A DNA stretch of 27,849 nt from JBOGEB01 sp050743125 (GTDB taxonomy: Bacteria > Actinomycetota > Nitriliruptoria > Euzebyales > Egibacteraceae): contig JBOGEB010000040.1 in the NCBI GenBank assembly GCA_050743125.1, positions 1 through 27,849 on the forward strand, written 5' to 3'. Positions within the stretch are counted from its first letter, which is position 1. Every line of letters starts with the position of its first letter. The notes beneath the pieces were generated by a model. The model saw nothing but the letters and a program-made list of their open reading frames with translations, made no database searches and was not told the DNA's origin. The translations under genes and the position numbers were made by a program. Of the stretch, positions 1-8,800 are shown in pieces.

Positions 1-574
1 GTGAGGAGGGGGACCGGTGACCGGGACCGGGACCGGACGTCGAGCGTGCCGTGACCGGCCCGGCGGTGTTCGGCTGCGGCCCTGTCCAGGCGGTGTGCTT
101 CAAGCCGTGCTGCCGTGGGCCGGCCCGCCGGTGCTCGTGGCCTGCGAGGCGCCGTCGTGTCGTGTGGACGGTGGAGCTCGCTGGCGCTGGCGCGGGCACG
201 GACCGGGCGGCGGTGTGGCGGGCGCACAGCCGCCACGCCCCGCCGCCGCGCGGGACGCCGACGGTGAACGCCGCGTTTTCCGTCCCTCGTGCTCTTTCTG
301 CGTGCTGCTGCTCCTGTGGTGGGACGGGCAGGGGCGGCAGCCTGAGCGCGCACGCTCGCGCGCTCGACAGCGGACGGCCGGGACGGGCGCTGATGCACAG
401 ACAGGCGACTGGGGACGGCTCTGCGCACATCAGGGGGCAAGCGGATAACGTTCCGGATGAATTCAGAAACTTCTGGACGAAGATCAGGAATCTCTGACCC
501 AGAGTATTGCAGAACATCCGGCCAGGCAGGCATGGTGCTCCCTTCCTCACGGTACGCGGGCACGGCCTAAGAAC
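1..574. other. No recognisable gene; GC-rich stretch
   Basis: Open frames on the plus strand run through about 17-497, but their translations are low-complexity, rich in Arg, Gly and Pro, and match no family I know, so I do not call them. The first 40 bases hold short GACCGG tandem units. From about 430 the base composition becomes less GC-rich. No open frame longer than about 60 codons exists on the minus strand here. It could be a decayed gene end or spacer. Confidence 0.4.
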
Positions 575-660
575 AGGCGTCGAAACTCCGAGGGCGGTGT
601 CGCGGAGTCGCCGACGAAGGCTCACCAAAGCGTCTCACCGCTTCAACCCCAAGGATGACC
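575..660 (+). repeat. Intergenic repeat family R, copy 1
   Basis: This stretch shares a long core with copies at 19147-19300 (plus) and 25861-25983 (minus). The core reads roughly AGGYGTCGAAACTCC, then GGGCGGTGTCGCGGAGTCGC, CGACGAAGGCTCACCA and, about 20 bases later, AAGGATGACCA. An internal GGCG...CGCC pair could fold into a hairpin. A block resembling the distal part of copies 2 and 3 may lie just before it, near 515-545. It lies about 250 bases upstream of the mshC-like gene. Its function is unknown. Confidence 0.7.
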
Positions 661-912
661 ACGGGCGTCTTCTCACGTTTCTCCGGCAACGACGAGGCCG
701 CCAGTACCGCGCATCCTCCGGTGCGACACCGAAGCACTGGCACGACGCCGCAGTCGCGCTTTGGCGCACCCGCTACCCTCCAGGGCATGACGCGAATCCA
801 AGCCGCCACCCACGCCCGCGATCACCCGCGTGCGCGCGTCCCACGCTGGTGGTGAACGGGCTGGGAGCCCGCCCTGATCTCCTGTCCTGCCCCTAGGCGG
901 CCGTCCAAGAGG

Positions 913-2103
913 ATGCGATTGAGGCTCTTCGACACTGTGCAGCAACGGATCGTTGACTTCCATCCACGCGCCACGGTGCGTGCGTACGTCTGCGGGATCA
1001 CGCCGTACGACGCGGCGCACATCGGCCATGCGATGAACTTCCTTTCGTACGACGTGCTCTTCCGTCATCTGGAACGCCGAGGGCACCGCGTCCACATGGT
1101 CCGCAATGTGACGGATGTCGATGACTCTATCCTGCCGAAGGCTCGGGAACTCGACATGCACTATCTCGACCTCGCGAATTCGGAGCTGGGACAGTTCACG
1201 AAGGACATGGAAGCGTTGAGCATCCGCCCGCCCCAGGCGGAGCCGCGAGCGACTGAATCCATGGATTCGATCATCGAGCTGATTCAGACGCTCGTGGAGC
1301 GTGGCCATACGTATCGAACCGACGGGATCATCTATTTCGACGTCGGGACGTTCCCGAGCTATGGATCACTCAGCGGCTACAGTGATCGCCTGATGTCGCG
1401 GCTCTCCCTTGACCGGGGCGGCGACGGGCTGCGCTCTGCGAAACGGAATGCGCTCGACTTCGTCCTCTGGAAGCCTTCGGCCGCGTCGGAGCCGGACTGG
1501 GACTCCCCGTTCGGCGAGGGCCGCCCCGGTTGGCACATCGAATGCTCCGCGATGGCCATGAGCGCCCACGGGGCGACGCTTGATCTCCACGGTGGTGGGA
1601 CGGACCTGATCTTCCCGCACCACGAGTGCGAGCGGGCGCAGAGCGAGGCAGCGACCGGGCAGCCCTTCGCCAGGCATTGGATGCACTGCGGCGTCGTGAC
1701 CATGGCCGGCGAGAAGATGTCGAAGTCCTTGGGCAACACCGTGTTCATCCGCGACTTGCTGAGGCAGTACGAGGGGCCGGTCATCAGGCTGGCGCTGATG
1801 AGACGGCGCTATCGCGAGGGCTACGAGTGGCAGCCGGACGCACTCCCCCGTGCATGGAAGCAGCTCCAGCGACTGCGCGCAGCCGCGACGGGCAGCGGCG
1901 GAGCAGACCCGCGGCCCTGCCTCGCACGGGTCGACGACGCCCTGGACGACGATCTCGACGTGCCTGCCGCGCTGGCCGCAATCGACGAGCTGGCCGCAGG
2001 CATCCTCGCTGGCGGCGAGAACTCGGCAGCACCCTCAGCGTTGGTGGACGTCCTCCGGTCCCTGGGTGTGGATCTGGGGGTCGAGGAGCACGTCCCAGGG
2101 TAG
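913..2103 (+). CDS. mshC: MshC-type cysteine ligase (mycothiol biosynthesis), CysRS-like
   Basis: Class I aminoacyl-tRNA-synthetase fold protein of 396 residues. HIGH is at residues 36-39 and KMSKS at 268-272. The N-terminal motif CGITPYDAAHIGHA matches the MshC form rather than the CysRS form (CGPTVYD...HIGNAR), and the stretch RLALMRRRYREGYEW is also MshC-like. The chain ends near residue 396 and lacks the C-terminal tRNA-binding part of a full CysRS. MshC joins ATP-activated cysteine to glucosaminyl-inositol, the third step of mycothiol synthesis in the cytosol. Some residues (IECSAM, PHHE..RAQSEA) still look CysRS-like, so a CysRS paralogue remains possible. The ATG at 913 sits directly on AAGAGG; a TTG at 919 has better spacing from that Shine-Dalgarno sequence and may be the true start. 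Confidence 0.72.
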   Translation: MRLRLFDTVQQRIVDFHPRATVRAYVCGITPYDAAHIGHAMNFLSYDVLFRHLERRGHRVHMVRNVTDVDDSILPKARELDMHYLDLANSELGQFTKDMEALSIRPPQAEPRATESMDSIIELIQTLVERGHTYRTDGIIYFDVGTFPSYGSLSGYSDRLMSRLSLDRGGDGLRSAKRNALDFVLWKPSAASEPDWDSPFGEGRPGWHIECSAMAMSAHGATLDLHGGGTDLIFPHHECERAQSEAATGQPFARHWMHCGVVTMAGEKMSKSLGNTVFIRDLLRQYEGPVIRLALMRRRYREGYEWQPDALPRAWKQLQRLRAAATGSGGADPRPCLARVDDALDDDLDVPAALAAIDELAAGILAGGENSAAPSALVDVLRSLGVDLGVEEHVPG

Positions 2104-2218
2104 GTCCGCCAGAGCCCCGGGATCCCGCACGGTGCGGCATTCCGTCAGGGAGCGGCTCGCGCGCGTTACGGGGGCAGTGACCGCGCCGCGCACGGCTTCG
2201 GGGCGCGTGGGGCTGCGC

Positions 2219-2563
2219 TTACTCGTGGGGGGGGTGGCCGTTGAGGTAGCGGCGGACGCCGCCACGGAGCTGGCCGCCGACGCCGGGCACCGCGTCCTGC
2301 TGCCCGAGCCGCTTGATCATGCTCCCCCCGTACACGGCGCTGGCGAGCATGATCGCGAACCCTGCCAGCCCCCAGGCGATGTGGACGACGATACCGAAGA
2401 GCAGGAGCACGCCGAGCACAAAGCCGACCGCCGCGAGCTTGAGCTGGCGACGGGCTTGAAGGGTGACGGTGGCGGTGCCGACCGCCCGGGTGAATCTGGA
2501 GTCCTCGCGAAGGTGCGCCTCGATGTCCGCGAGAATCTGCCGCTCACGATCGTCAAGAGGCAT
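2219..2563 (-). CDS. DUF3040 family small membrane protein
   Basis: A 114-residue protein whose start (MPLDDRERQILADIE) is the typical opening of actinobacterial DUF3040 proteins. A charged N-terminal helix (about 1-40) is followed by two hydrophobic segments (about 41-60 and 63-80) and a polar tail. The family has no settled function; in mycobacteria and streptomycetes it often lies near cell-wall or division genes. I chose the ATG at 2563 because GGAG lies six bases before it. The frame is open to another ATG at 2620, which has no clear ribosome binding site. The gene is convergent with mshC. Confidence 0.75.
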   Translation of the reverse strand: MPLDDRERQILADIEAHLREDSRFTRAVGTATVTLQARRQLKLAAVGFVLGVLLLFGIVVHIAWGLAGFAIMLASAVYGGSMIKRLGQQDAVPGVGGQLRGGVRRYLNGHPPHE

Positions 2564-2898
2564 ACGCTGCTCCGCGTCCTGCCGTCGTTTCCGCCGTGCC
2601 TTTGAGGCCGGTGCTCCCATCAGAAGTTCGGGAACACCTTAGATTTTGCACTAACGGGCGTCCGAGTGCACCCGCGATCTCTCACCCGATCCGCCCGCGA
2701 AGGCCGGGTCGCGCTCCTGCGTCGCTGCGGCGACCGCGCGCGCGACAGCTCAGCAGAAAGTCGGGCCGGAGAACTTAGCCTTTCAGCCAGATGTACACAT
2801 CCGGCCGAATCTCGCTGAAAGCGCACATCGTCCCGCCCGACGCATGCCCGCAGTGGGAGCGGCCGTGAGCAGCCCCGGCCTTCCGACGGCTCAAGCGG
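2564..2898. other. Intergenic stretch with an inverted repeat
   Basis: No convincing gene. CTTTCAGC at 2779-2786 and GCTGAAAG at 2814-2821 form an 8-bp inverted repeat around a 27-base spacer. It lies downstream of the globin gene on the minus strand and might help end its transcript, although no T-run follows it. Confidence 0.35.
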
Positions 2899-3309
2899 CT
2901 AGCCGCGCAGGAAGCTGAGGACGCCCCGCCCGTTCTTGACCTCCGCGGACGCCCCTTCGACGATGGCGGGCCGATGCGGCGCCAGCGTGAGCGCGATCTG
3001 GCCGATGGTGTCTGGGTCCACACCCAGTTCGGCGAGCGTGGCCGCGAGGTGAGCGACTACTTGGTAGAAAGCGGCGTCGGTGATGCCATGCCCGGCGTGG
3101 GCCTCGGCCATCCCTCGCCCGTTGTAGACCTCGGGTCCGCCCAGCGCGGCGGCGACGAACGCCCGCTGGTGCGCTTTGAGACGGCTCCGGTCTATGCCTT
3201 CGAAGTAGCCTTTGAGCGCCGGGTCAGCCCAGACCTTCTCGTAGAAGATGTCGACTGCGGCCTTGACCGAGGGAGCGCCGCCGATCCGCTCGTAGATGCT
3301 TGCCTGCAT
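2899..3309 (-). CDS. glbN: Group 1 truncated hemoglobin (trHbN type)
   Basis: A 136-residue protein with the 2-on-2 truncated-globin pattern. It opens with IYERIGG, carries Tyr23 in FYEKV (position B10, which shapes oxygen binding), the block AFVAAALGGPEVYNG, and EAHAGHGI with His71 as the likely heme-binding proximal histidine, followed by a typical H-helix region. Members bind O2 and NO; the mycobacterial trHbN detoxifies NO to nitrate in the cytosol. The start at 3309 has a perfect AGGAGG six bases upstream. A longer frame to 3366 has no such support. The upstream 200 bases are richer in A and T and probably hold the promoter. Confidence 0.9.
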   Translation of the reverse strand: MQASIYERIGGAPSVKAAVDIFYEKVWADPALKGYFEGIDRSRLKAHQRAFVAAALGGPEVYNGRGMAEAHAGHGITDAAFYQVVAHLAATLAELGVDPDTIGQIALTLAPHRPAIVEGASAEVKNGRGVLSFLRG

Positions 3310-3513
3310 CAGAAGCCTCCTGTGTCGTCCCGACGTCACGTTTACCGAACGAAGCGACACGCTCAATTTCCCGACTGTTGCTGTCTCGTTAGAATTTGGT
3401 GTAAACAGCGTGGGAAACTCGAATTTGACAGTTTGGAAACAAAACCGGGGGACGAATGGGCAAAGGCCACGATCCCCACCGCTCTTGCCGACCCGAAGCG
3501 GAGCCGGTCAGGC

Positions 3514-3916
3514 CTAGTGGTCCGCGCGGAAAAACCCCGTGGCATTCGTGCGCAAAGCATCCGCACCTCGCGGCGTTGCGGATCGCTCGAGGACAACCGG
3601 TACACGGCGCGACCCGCGCGGAGCGCTTCGCCTTGCGAGACGGGCACAGCCGCACCTCAGAACGTGTTTGAGAATCGTGGCCTTGCCCCGTGGGCGAAGC
3701 GGAGCGGAGCGCAGTTTCGGCGGCCACAAGCCGTCCGAAACCGCCTCAGCTATACAAAAACATACGGTATGACCCGACAAGAAGGTCGCGTCGCGTCCCG
3801 GAAAGAGGCTCCGACCTAAAAGGCTCTTCGCGAGCGGAACCCGACGCGACGCGACCCCCACAACAGTTTTCAAACACGTTCTCACAGTCAACGGAACTTT
3901 CCGCTTGGACCGCTAG
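3514..3916. mobile_element. Miniature inverted-repeat element, family A, copy 1 (interrupted)
   Basis: Bounded by CTAG on both sides. The left end CTAGTGGTCCGCGCGGAAA matches the reverse complement of the right end at 16 of 19 positions. It shares most of its interior with the copy inside dnaE2. It is longer (403 bp) only because a second element sits at 3660-3881; removing that element and one TCA leaves 178 bp, close to the 172 bp of copy 2. Its right end coincides with the stop codon of dinB: the final CTAG holds the TAG. There is no transposase gene, so any mobility would need one elsewhere. The ends and TA/CTAG target suit IS630/Tc1-type elements, which is an inference. Confidence 0.85.
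3660..3881. mobile_element. Nested miniature element, family B
   Basis: A 222-bp element inserted in family A copy 1. The ends GAACGTGTTTGAGAA and the reverse complement GAACGTGTTTGAAAA agree at 14 of 15 bases and are flanked by TCA at 3657-3659 and 3882-3884, a three-base duplication of the TNA kind made by some IS5-family groups. The interior is strongly self-complementary: a perfect 14-bp pair at 3784-3797 and 3843-3856, and GTTTCGG/CCGAAAC near 3714-3745. It has no coding capacity of note. Confidence 0.8.
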
Positions 3917-5172
3917 GGAGGCAGGCTGCCCGGTCGCTGGACGTCGTCGCGGGTTGGCTGGGGGGTGTCGGCACACCCCTCCTGGTCAAGCAGAGCGCCG
4001 CGGGTCACCGCCTGCTCGCCGAACCGGCGGCGCGCGCCGTCCGCGGCCCGCTCCAGCGCGGCCCACCGAGCCCCCTGAAGATCGTCAAGGGCGTCCAGGC
4101 GCAGTTGGCGGGCGGCGGCCCCGGCCGGGACGAGGTTCGTGACGCCGACGCCGACGAGCCGCACCCGCACCCGCTCGAGCCGCAGCGCGTCGAGCAGCGC
4201 CGCCACCTCGCGGTGGATCTGTGTCGCATGGTCGGTGGCCATCTCGAGGGTCCGTGACCTCGTGATCGTCTGGAAGTTCGCGTAGCGCAGCTTGAGCGTG
4301 ACGGTGCGCCCGGCGACGCCGGCGCGGCGCAGCCGCCGCGCGAGGGTCTCTGACAGGCGGAGCAGCTCGCGGCGGAGCACCGCCGGGTCATCGACGTCGC
4401 GGTCGAATGTCTCCTCGGCGCTCATCCCCTTGGCGGGCTCGTTCGGAGTGACCGGCCGCGGATCCTCACCCCGCGCGAGAACGACGAGCTGCGCCGCCGC
4501 GGCGCGCCCGACGATGCGCGCGAGCGTCGGCTCGCCGGCGCAGGCGACGTCAGCGACCGAGCAGAGCCCGAAGCGGCCCAGCCGGGCGGCGGTCCGCTCT
4601 CCGACCCCCCACAGGTCGCGGACGGGCAGGGGGTCGAGAAACGTCCGGGCCTCCGCAGCACGCAAGTGGAGCAGCCCGTCCGGCTTGGCCTTGCCGCTGC
4701 AGAGCTTGGCGAGAAACTTGTTCGGCGCGACGCCGACGCTCGCGGGCAGGCCGAGCTCAGCGCGGATGCGCTCGCGCAGGCGCGCGCCGATCACCGGGGG
4801 CGGGCCGAACAGCCGGACCGCGCCGCCGACGTCGAGGAACGCCTCGTCCAGGGCGAGCGGCTCGACCAGCGGGGTGACGGACTCGAGGATCGCTCGCAGC
4901 GCAGCCGACGCCTCCTGGTACGCGGCGAAATCGGGGGGGAGCACGACCGCGTCCGGGCACAGCCGCCGCGCCCGGGCCATCGGCATCGCCGACGTCACGC
5001 CGTAGCGCCGGGCCTCGTACGACGCGCTCGCCACGACCCCCCGCCCGCCCCGCCCGCCGACCAGCACCGGCCGCTCCGCGAGCGACGGGTCACGCCGCAC
5101 CTCCACCGACGCGTAGAACGCGTCCATGTCCACATGAAGGATCGGCTCGGACGGCCGCGCGCTCCTCGTCAC
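3913..5172 (-). CDS. dinB: DNA polymerase IV (Y family)
   Basis: A 419-residue translesion DNA polymerase. The catalytic acidic residues are present: Asp15 in HVDMDAFYASVE and Asp109-Glu110 in ALDEAFLD. The palm, thumb and little-finger regions are complete, and QLRLD at 356-360 resembles the sliding-clamp binding peptide. It is therefore not an ImuB-type protein, which lacks the catalytic residues. The GTG start overlaps the stop of the upstream gene (GTGA), so it is likely translated by coupling. It is the third gene of a run that starts with dnaE2 behind a LexA box. The TAG stop belongs to the CTAG target of family A copy 1, so the element lies immediately after the coding sequence. Confidence 0.93.
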   Translation of the reverse strand: MTRSARPSEPILHVDMDAFYASVEVRRDPSLAERPVLVGGRGGRGVVASASYEARRYGVTSAMPMARARRLCPDAVVLPPDFAAYQEASAALRAILESVTPLVEPLALDEAFLDVGGAVRLFGPPPVIGARLRERIRAELGLPASVGVAPNKFLAKLCSGKAKPDGLLHLRAAEARTFLDPLPVRDLWGVGERTAARLGRFGLCSVADVACAGEPTLARIVGRAAAAQLVVLARGEDPRPVTPNEPAKGMSAEETFDRDVDDPAVLRRELLRLSETLARRLRRAGVAGRTVTLKLRYANFQTITRSRTLEMATDHATQIHREVAALLDALRLERVRVRLVGVGVTNLVPAGAAARQLRLDALDDLQGARWAALERAADGARRRFGEQAVTRGALLDQEGCADTPQPTRDDVQRPGSLPP

Positions 5173-5810
5173 TCTTGATCCCGCAGCAGAATTCCCTGGA
5201 CGTAAGCGAGCATCTCGTTCAGCCTTGCTGCATCCACGGCCGGCTGGTCACCCCGCTCGAGCAGGCGGTGCTGCTCGTCGAGCAGCGCGGCGACGACCGC
5301 CGCCTCGCGCCGCAGCGCCACACGGTCGCCGGTCGCCTCACGAACGCGCAGCTCGAGGACACGCGCCTCGAGGAGCGCCCAGAGCGCGCGCGCCCATCCG
5401 GGGTCCTCCTCCGCGAGGTCCCGCATCATCCCGGTGACCCTGAGCGCGTCGTCCCTGCGCCCCAGCCGGATCAGCACCAGCCCGGCCGTGCGGAGGTAGT
5501 CCAGACGCTCGACGCGGTTCGTCGACCGGCGGTTCAAGCTGCCGAGCAGCTCCCGGAAGATGGCGAGCCACTCCTCGTGACGGCCGACGGTCACCCAGCA
5601 CAACGCCTGCGTGGCGTCGGACATCACCCACAACAGCCGATCCTGGGGCAACGCGCCTCGCGCCCAGTCGAGAAACTCCCGCTGCGCCCGCACTGCCTCG
5701 TCGCACCTGCCGAGCCCGGCGAGCCGGTCGACCAGCTCCCACCGAGCCCGTGCCTCCTGGTTGGGCGTCCGCCCGTCCGGCTCGGGCTCGTACCCGTTGG
5801 AGATGTCCAT
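5169..5810 (-). CDS. Helical-repeat (TPR-like) protein of unknown function in the SOS operon
   Basis: A 213-residue, almost wholly helical protein. Its pattern of paired helices (ARWELVDRLAGLGRCDEAVR, LDYLRTAGLVLIRLGRRDDA and others) suggests tetratricopeptide-like repeats, with no catalytic motif, signal peptide or membrane segment. I recognise no named family. It starts 10 bases after the dnaE2 stop and overlaps dinB by four bases, so it is almost surely co-transcribed with both polymerases. Its place corresponds to that of ImuA' or ImuB in standard mutasome cassettes, but it resembles neither. A scaffold or polymerase-access role is a guess from position only. Confidence 0.8.
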   Translation of the reverse strand: MDISNGYEPEPDGRTPNQEARARWELVDRLAGLGRCDEAVRAQREFLDWARGALPQDRLLWVMSDATQALCWVTVGRHEEWLAIFRELLGSLNRRSTNRVERLDYLRTAGLVLIRLGRRDDALRVTGMMRDLAEEDPGWARALWALLEARVLELRVREATGDRVALRREAAVVAALLDEQHRLLERGDQPAVDAARLNEMLAYVQGILLRDQE

Positions 5811-5820
5811 GGCGATCAGG

Positions 5821-8800
5821 TCAACGGCCCGACGAGCCGCCAGAGGAGTGCCAGAGCTTGTGGGGGCCGATGCCCTGGTGGTCGGTTGCCGGCGTGCCTC
5901 GCTCCGCGAGCGCCTCGTCGAGCCCGCCCTGCCGCCAGGCGCGCATGAGCCGACAGAGGTCCCACGCCAGGACGGCGTTGATCGACACCCCCCGCCGGCC
6001 GGTCCGGCGGACGGTGCCTTCGACGACGAGCAGCCACGTGTGGAACACCGTCCACGCGCAGCGGTCGTGGACCGACTCGAAGAACACCGTGTCGCTCACA
6101 CCGGTCGCGTCGTCGAGCGACAGGAAGATCACCCGCTGGCCCGAGCGGACCGGCGGAGTCTGGGTCGCGACCTTCACCCCCGCCACCCGCACCCGTTGGC
6201 CCGAGTAGCAGCCGAGCAGGTCAGCCGCCCGGGTGACCCCGAGGCGAGCGAGCAGGCCGTCGTAGAAACGGAGCACATGGCAGGTCACGTCGAGGCCGAG
6301 CACCTCGAGCTCCGCACGGACCCGTTCGCTCGGCGAGTAGTCGGCCAGCCCCGGCGGGCTGTCGGAGGGGAGCCCAGCCCAACGCTCGCTGACCTCGAGC
6401 AGAAGGTCACGGCGTGAGGGGGTCCCGCTCCCCACGCCGCCGAGGTCGTCGAGCGCACCGACGTGCGCGAGCGCCTCTGCTACGGGCGCGGACAGCGCCG
6501 ACCGCCGGCGCAGGTCCTCGACCGACGTGAACGGCCGTCCAGCGAGCAGGCTGTCGATCATCCCGTCGTCGATCCCCGCCACGTCCTGTAACCCGATCCG
6601 GATCCCCAAACGCCATCGCGGGTCCCGGGGATCCGCCCCGAGGTCAGGCCCCGTTGATCCGGCAGACACCCGTTCGACGCGGTAGTCGCGCCATGAGCGG
6701 TTGACGTCGAGCGGCAGGACGCACACGCCGAACTGGCGCGCGTCCTCCAGCAGCAGGCGGCGGGGATACATGCCGGGGTCGTGCGTCAAAAGCCCGGCGG
6801 CGAACTCGGGGAGGTAGTGCGCCTTCAACCACGCTGAGCGGTAGGTCAAGACGGCGAAGGCGGCGGCGTGCGCCTTGCAGAACCCGAACGAGGCGAACCC
6901 GGCGAGCCCGGACCAGACCTGCTCGGCGACGGTGCCGGGCACGCCCCGCTCGCGGGCGCCGTCAAGGAACCACGCCCGCAGCCCGGCGAGCTTCTCGGAG
7001 TCGCCGAGCTGCCGGCGCACCCGATCCGCCACCGACAGGTCGCAGCCGGTCATCGCCGCGACGATCCGCATGACCTGCTCGTGGTAGACGATGACGCCGA
7101 ACGTCTCGCGGAGCGCGCGCTCGAGCAGCGGGTGCGGGATCACCGGCGCCGATTCGATGGGGGGACTCCCCCCGACCCCCTGCCCTAGTGGTCCGCGCGG
7201 AAAAACCCGTGGCATTCGGCTGCGCCTGCATCCCGCCTCGCGGCGTTGCGGATCGCTTGAGGACAACCAGTACACGGCGCGACCCGCGCCTTGCGAGGCG
7301 GGGAGCACTCCGCCCGGGCCCTCGGTGTCAACGGAACTTTCCGCTTGGACCACTAGCCGGCGTTGGAGGAACGGAGTGACCATGTCCCCCTTCACCGGTC
7401 CGGGGCGGAACAGGGAGATGTCGATGACGAGGTCGGCCAGGTGCTCGGGCTGGAACTTGCCGATCAGCTCACGCTGGCCGGGCGACTCGATCTGGAACAT
7501 CCCGAGCGTCCGGGTGGAGCGGATGAGCTCGAAGGTCGGCTCGTCGTCCCACGGCACCTGCTCTAGATCGACCTCGACGCCCCGGACGCGGCTGGCCTCC
7601 TCGACGGCATGCGCCATCGCCGACAGCATCCGCACCCCGAGCACGTCGAGCTTGCACAGGCCGAGCGCGGCGACGTCGTCCTTGTCGAACTGGGCCATCA
7701 CGAACCCGCGCGAGCTGCGCTCGACGGGGACGAGGTCGCGAAGCGTCGCGTCGGCGAGCAGCACCCCCGACGGGTGGAGCGCGACGTGCCGCGGGAGGCC
7801 GTCGAGCCGCTCGACGAGGTCGAACAGCAACTTCAGGTCGGGCCTTTCAGATCCCCGCCCGCCGGCGACCGCTGCGCGGCCGCCCTCACCCGTGAGCCCC
7901 TGGCCCCGCAGCTCAGGCAGCGTCGCCAGCGCCGGGCGGACGTCGGACGCGCGGATGTGCGGGAAGCGTTGCGCTAGGCAGCCGATCTCTTCGGCAGGCA
8001 ACCCAAGCGCCTTGCCGACCTCGCGGATCGCCATCCGAGCCCTGAACGTGGAGAACATCGCGACGCACGCCACCCGGTCCTCGCCGTACTGGTGGAACAG
8101 GTCGCGGTAAATGTCAGCGCGCCGGGCCGACTCGACGTCGATGTCGATATCGGGCAGCTCGTCGCGGTAGGGGTTCATGAACCGCTCGAAGCACAGGTCG
8201 TGCGCTATGGGGTCGACGTCAGAGATCCGCAGCGCGTACGTGACGAGCGATCCCGCCGCCGACCCTCGGCAGGCGACCATGATCCGTTGCGACCGGATGC
8301 GCTCGACGATCTCGGCGACGGTGAGGAAGTACGGCGCGAGGCCGAGCTGGGCGATCATCTTGAGCTCGGCGTCGAGCAGCTGGAAATGCTGCCGTCCCGG
8401 TCGCTCGAACCGCTCACGCATCCCGGCCTCGCAGCGGGCGCGCAGCTCGGTGGTCGCGGCCTCGCCGACCGCGACGAGGTCCGGTACCCGCAGCCGACCG
8501 AGGCCGAGATCGACCTCGCACCGCTGCGCAACCCAGGCGGCGTTGGCAACCGCGTCAAGCCGCTCGGCGAACATCGCACGGATCTGCTCCGGCGACTTGA
8601 GGTAGCCCTCGGTGTTGCCCTTGCGGGACGAGTGCCGCGGGTCGAGCGGGGTCTGCTGGCGGATCGCGTCGAGCACGTCGGCGACCCGGGCGTCAGCCGG
8701 GTCGAGGTAGCGGGGCGCCTGGTGGACGACCGCGCGCAGGCCGAGCCGGTCGGCGAGCCGGAACCGCGCGCGGGCACGGCCGTCGTCGCCGGCCGCGAGA

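Noticed and set aside
17..497. Two overlapping plus-strand open frames at the window start
   Set aside because: No family resemblance, no ribosome site, and Arg/Gly/Pro-rich composition expected by chance in such DNA.
2596..2826. Short open frames between the DUF3040 and globin genes
   Set aside because: Basic, low-complexity translations without ribosome sites or family likeness.
7188..7355. Intein in dnaE2
   Set aside because: 56 residues is too short, the extra segment starts with Val and lacks splicing motifs, and its DNA matches the CTAG-bounded element at 3.5 kb.
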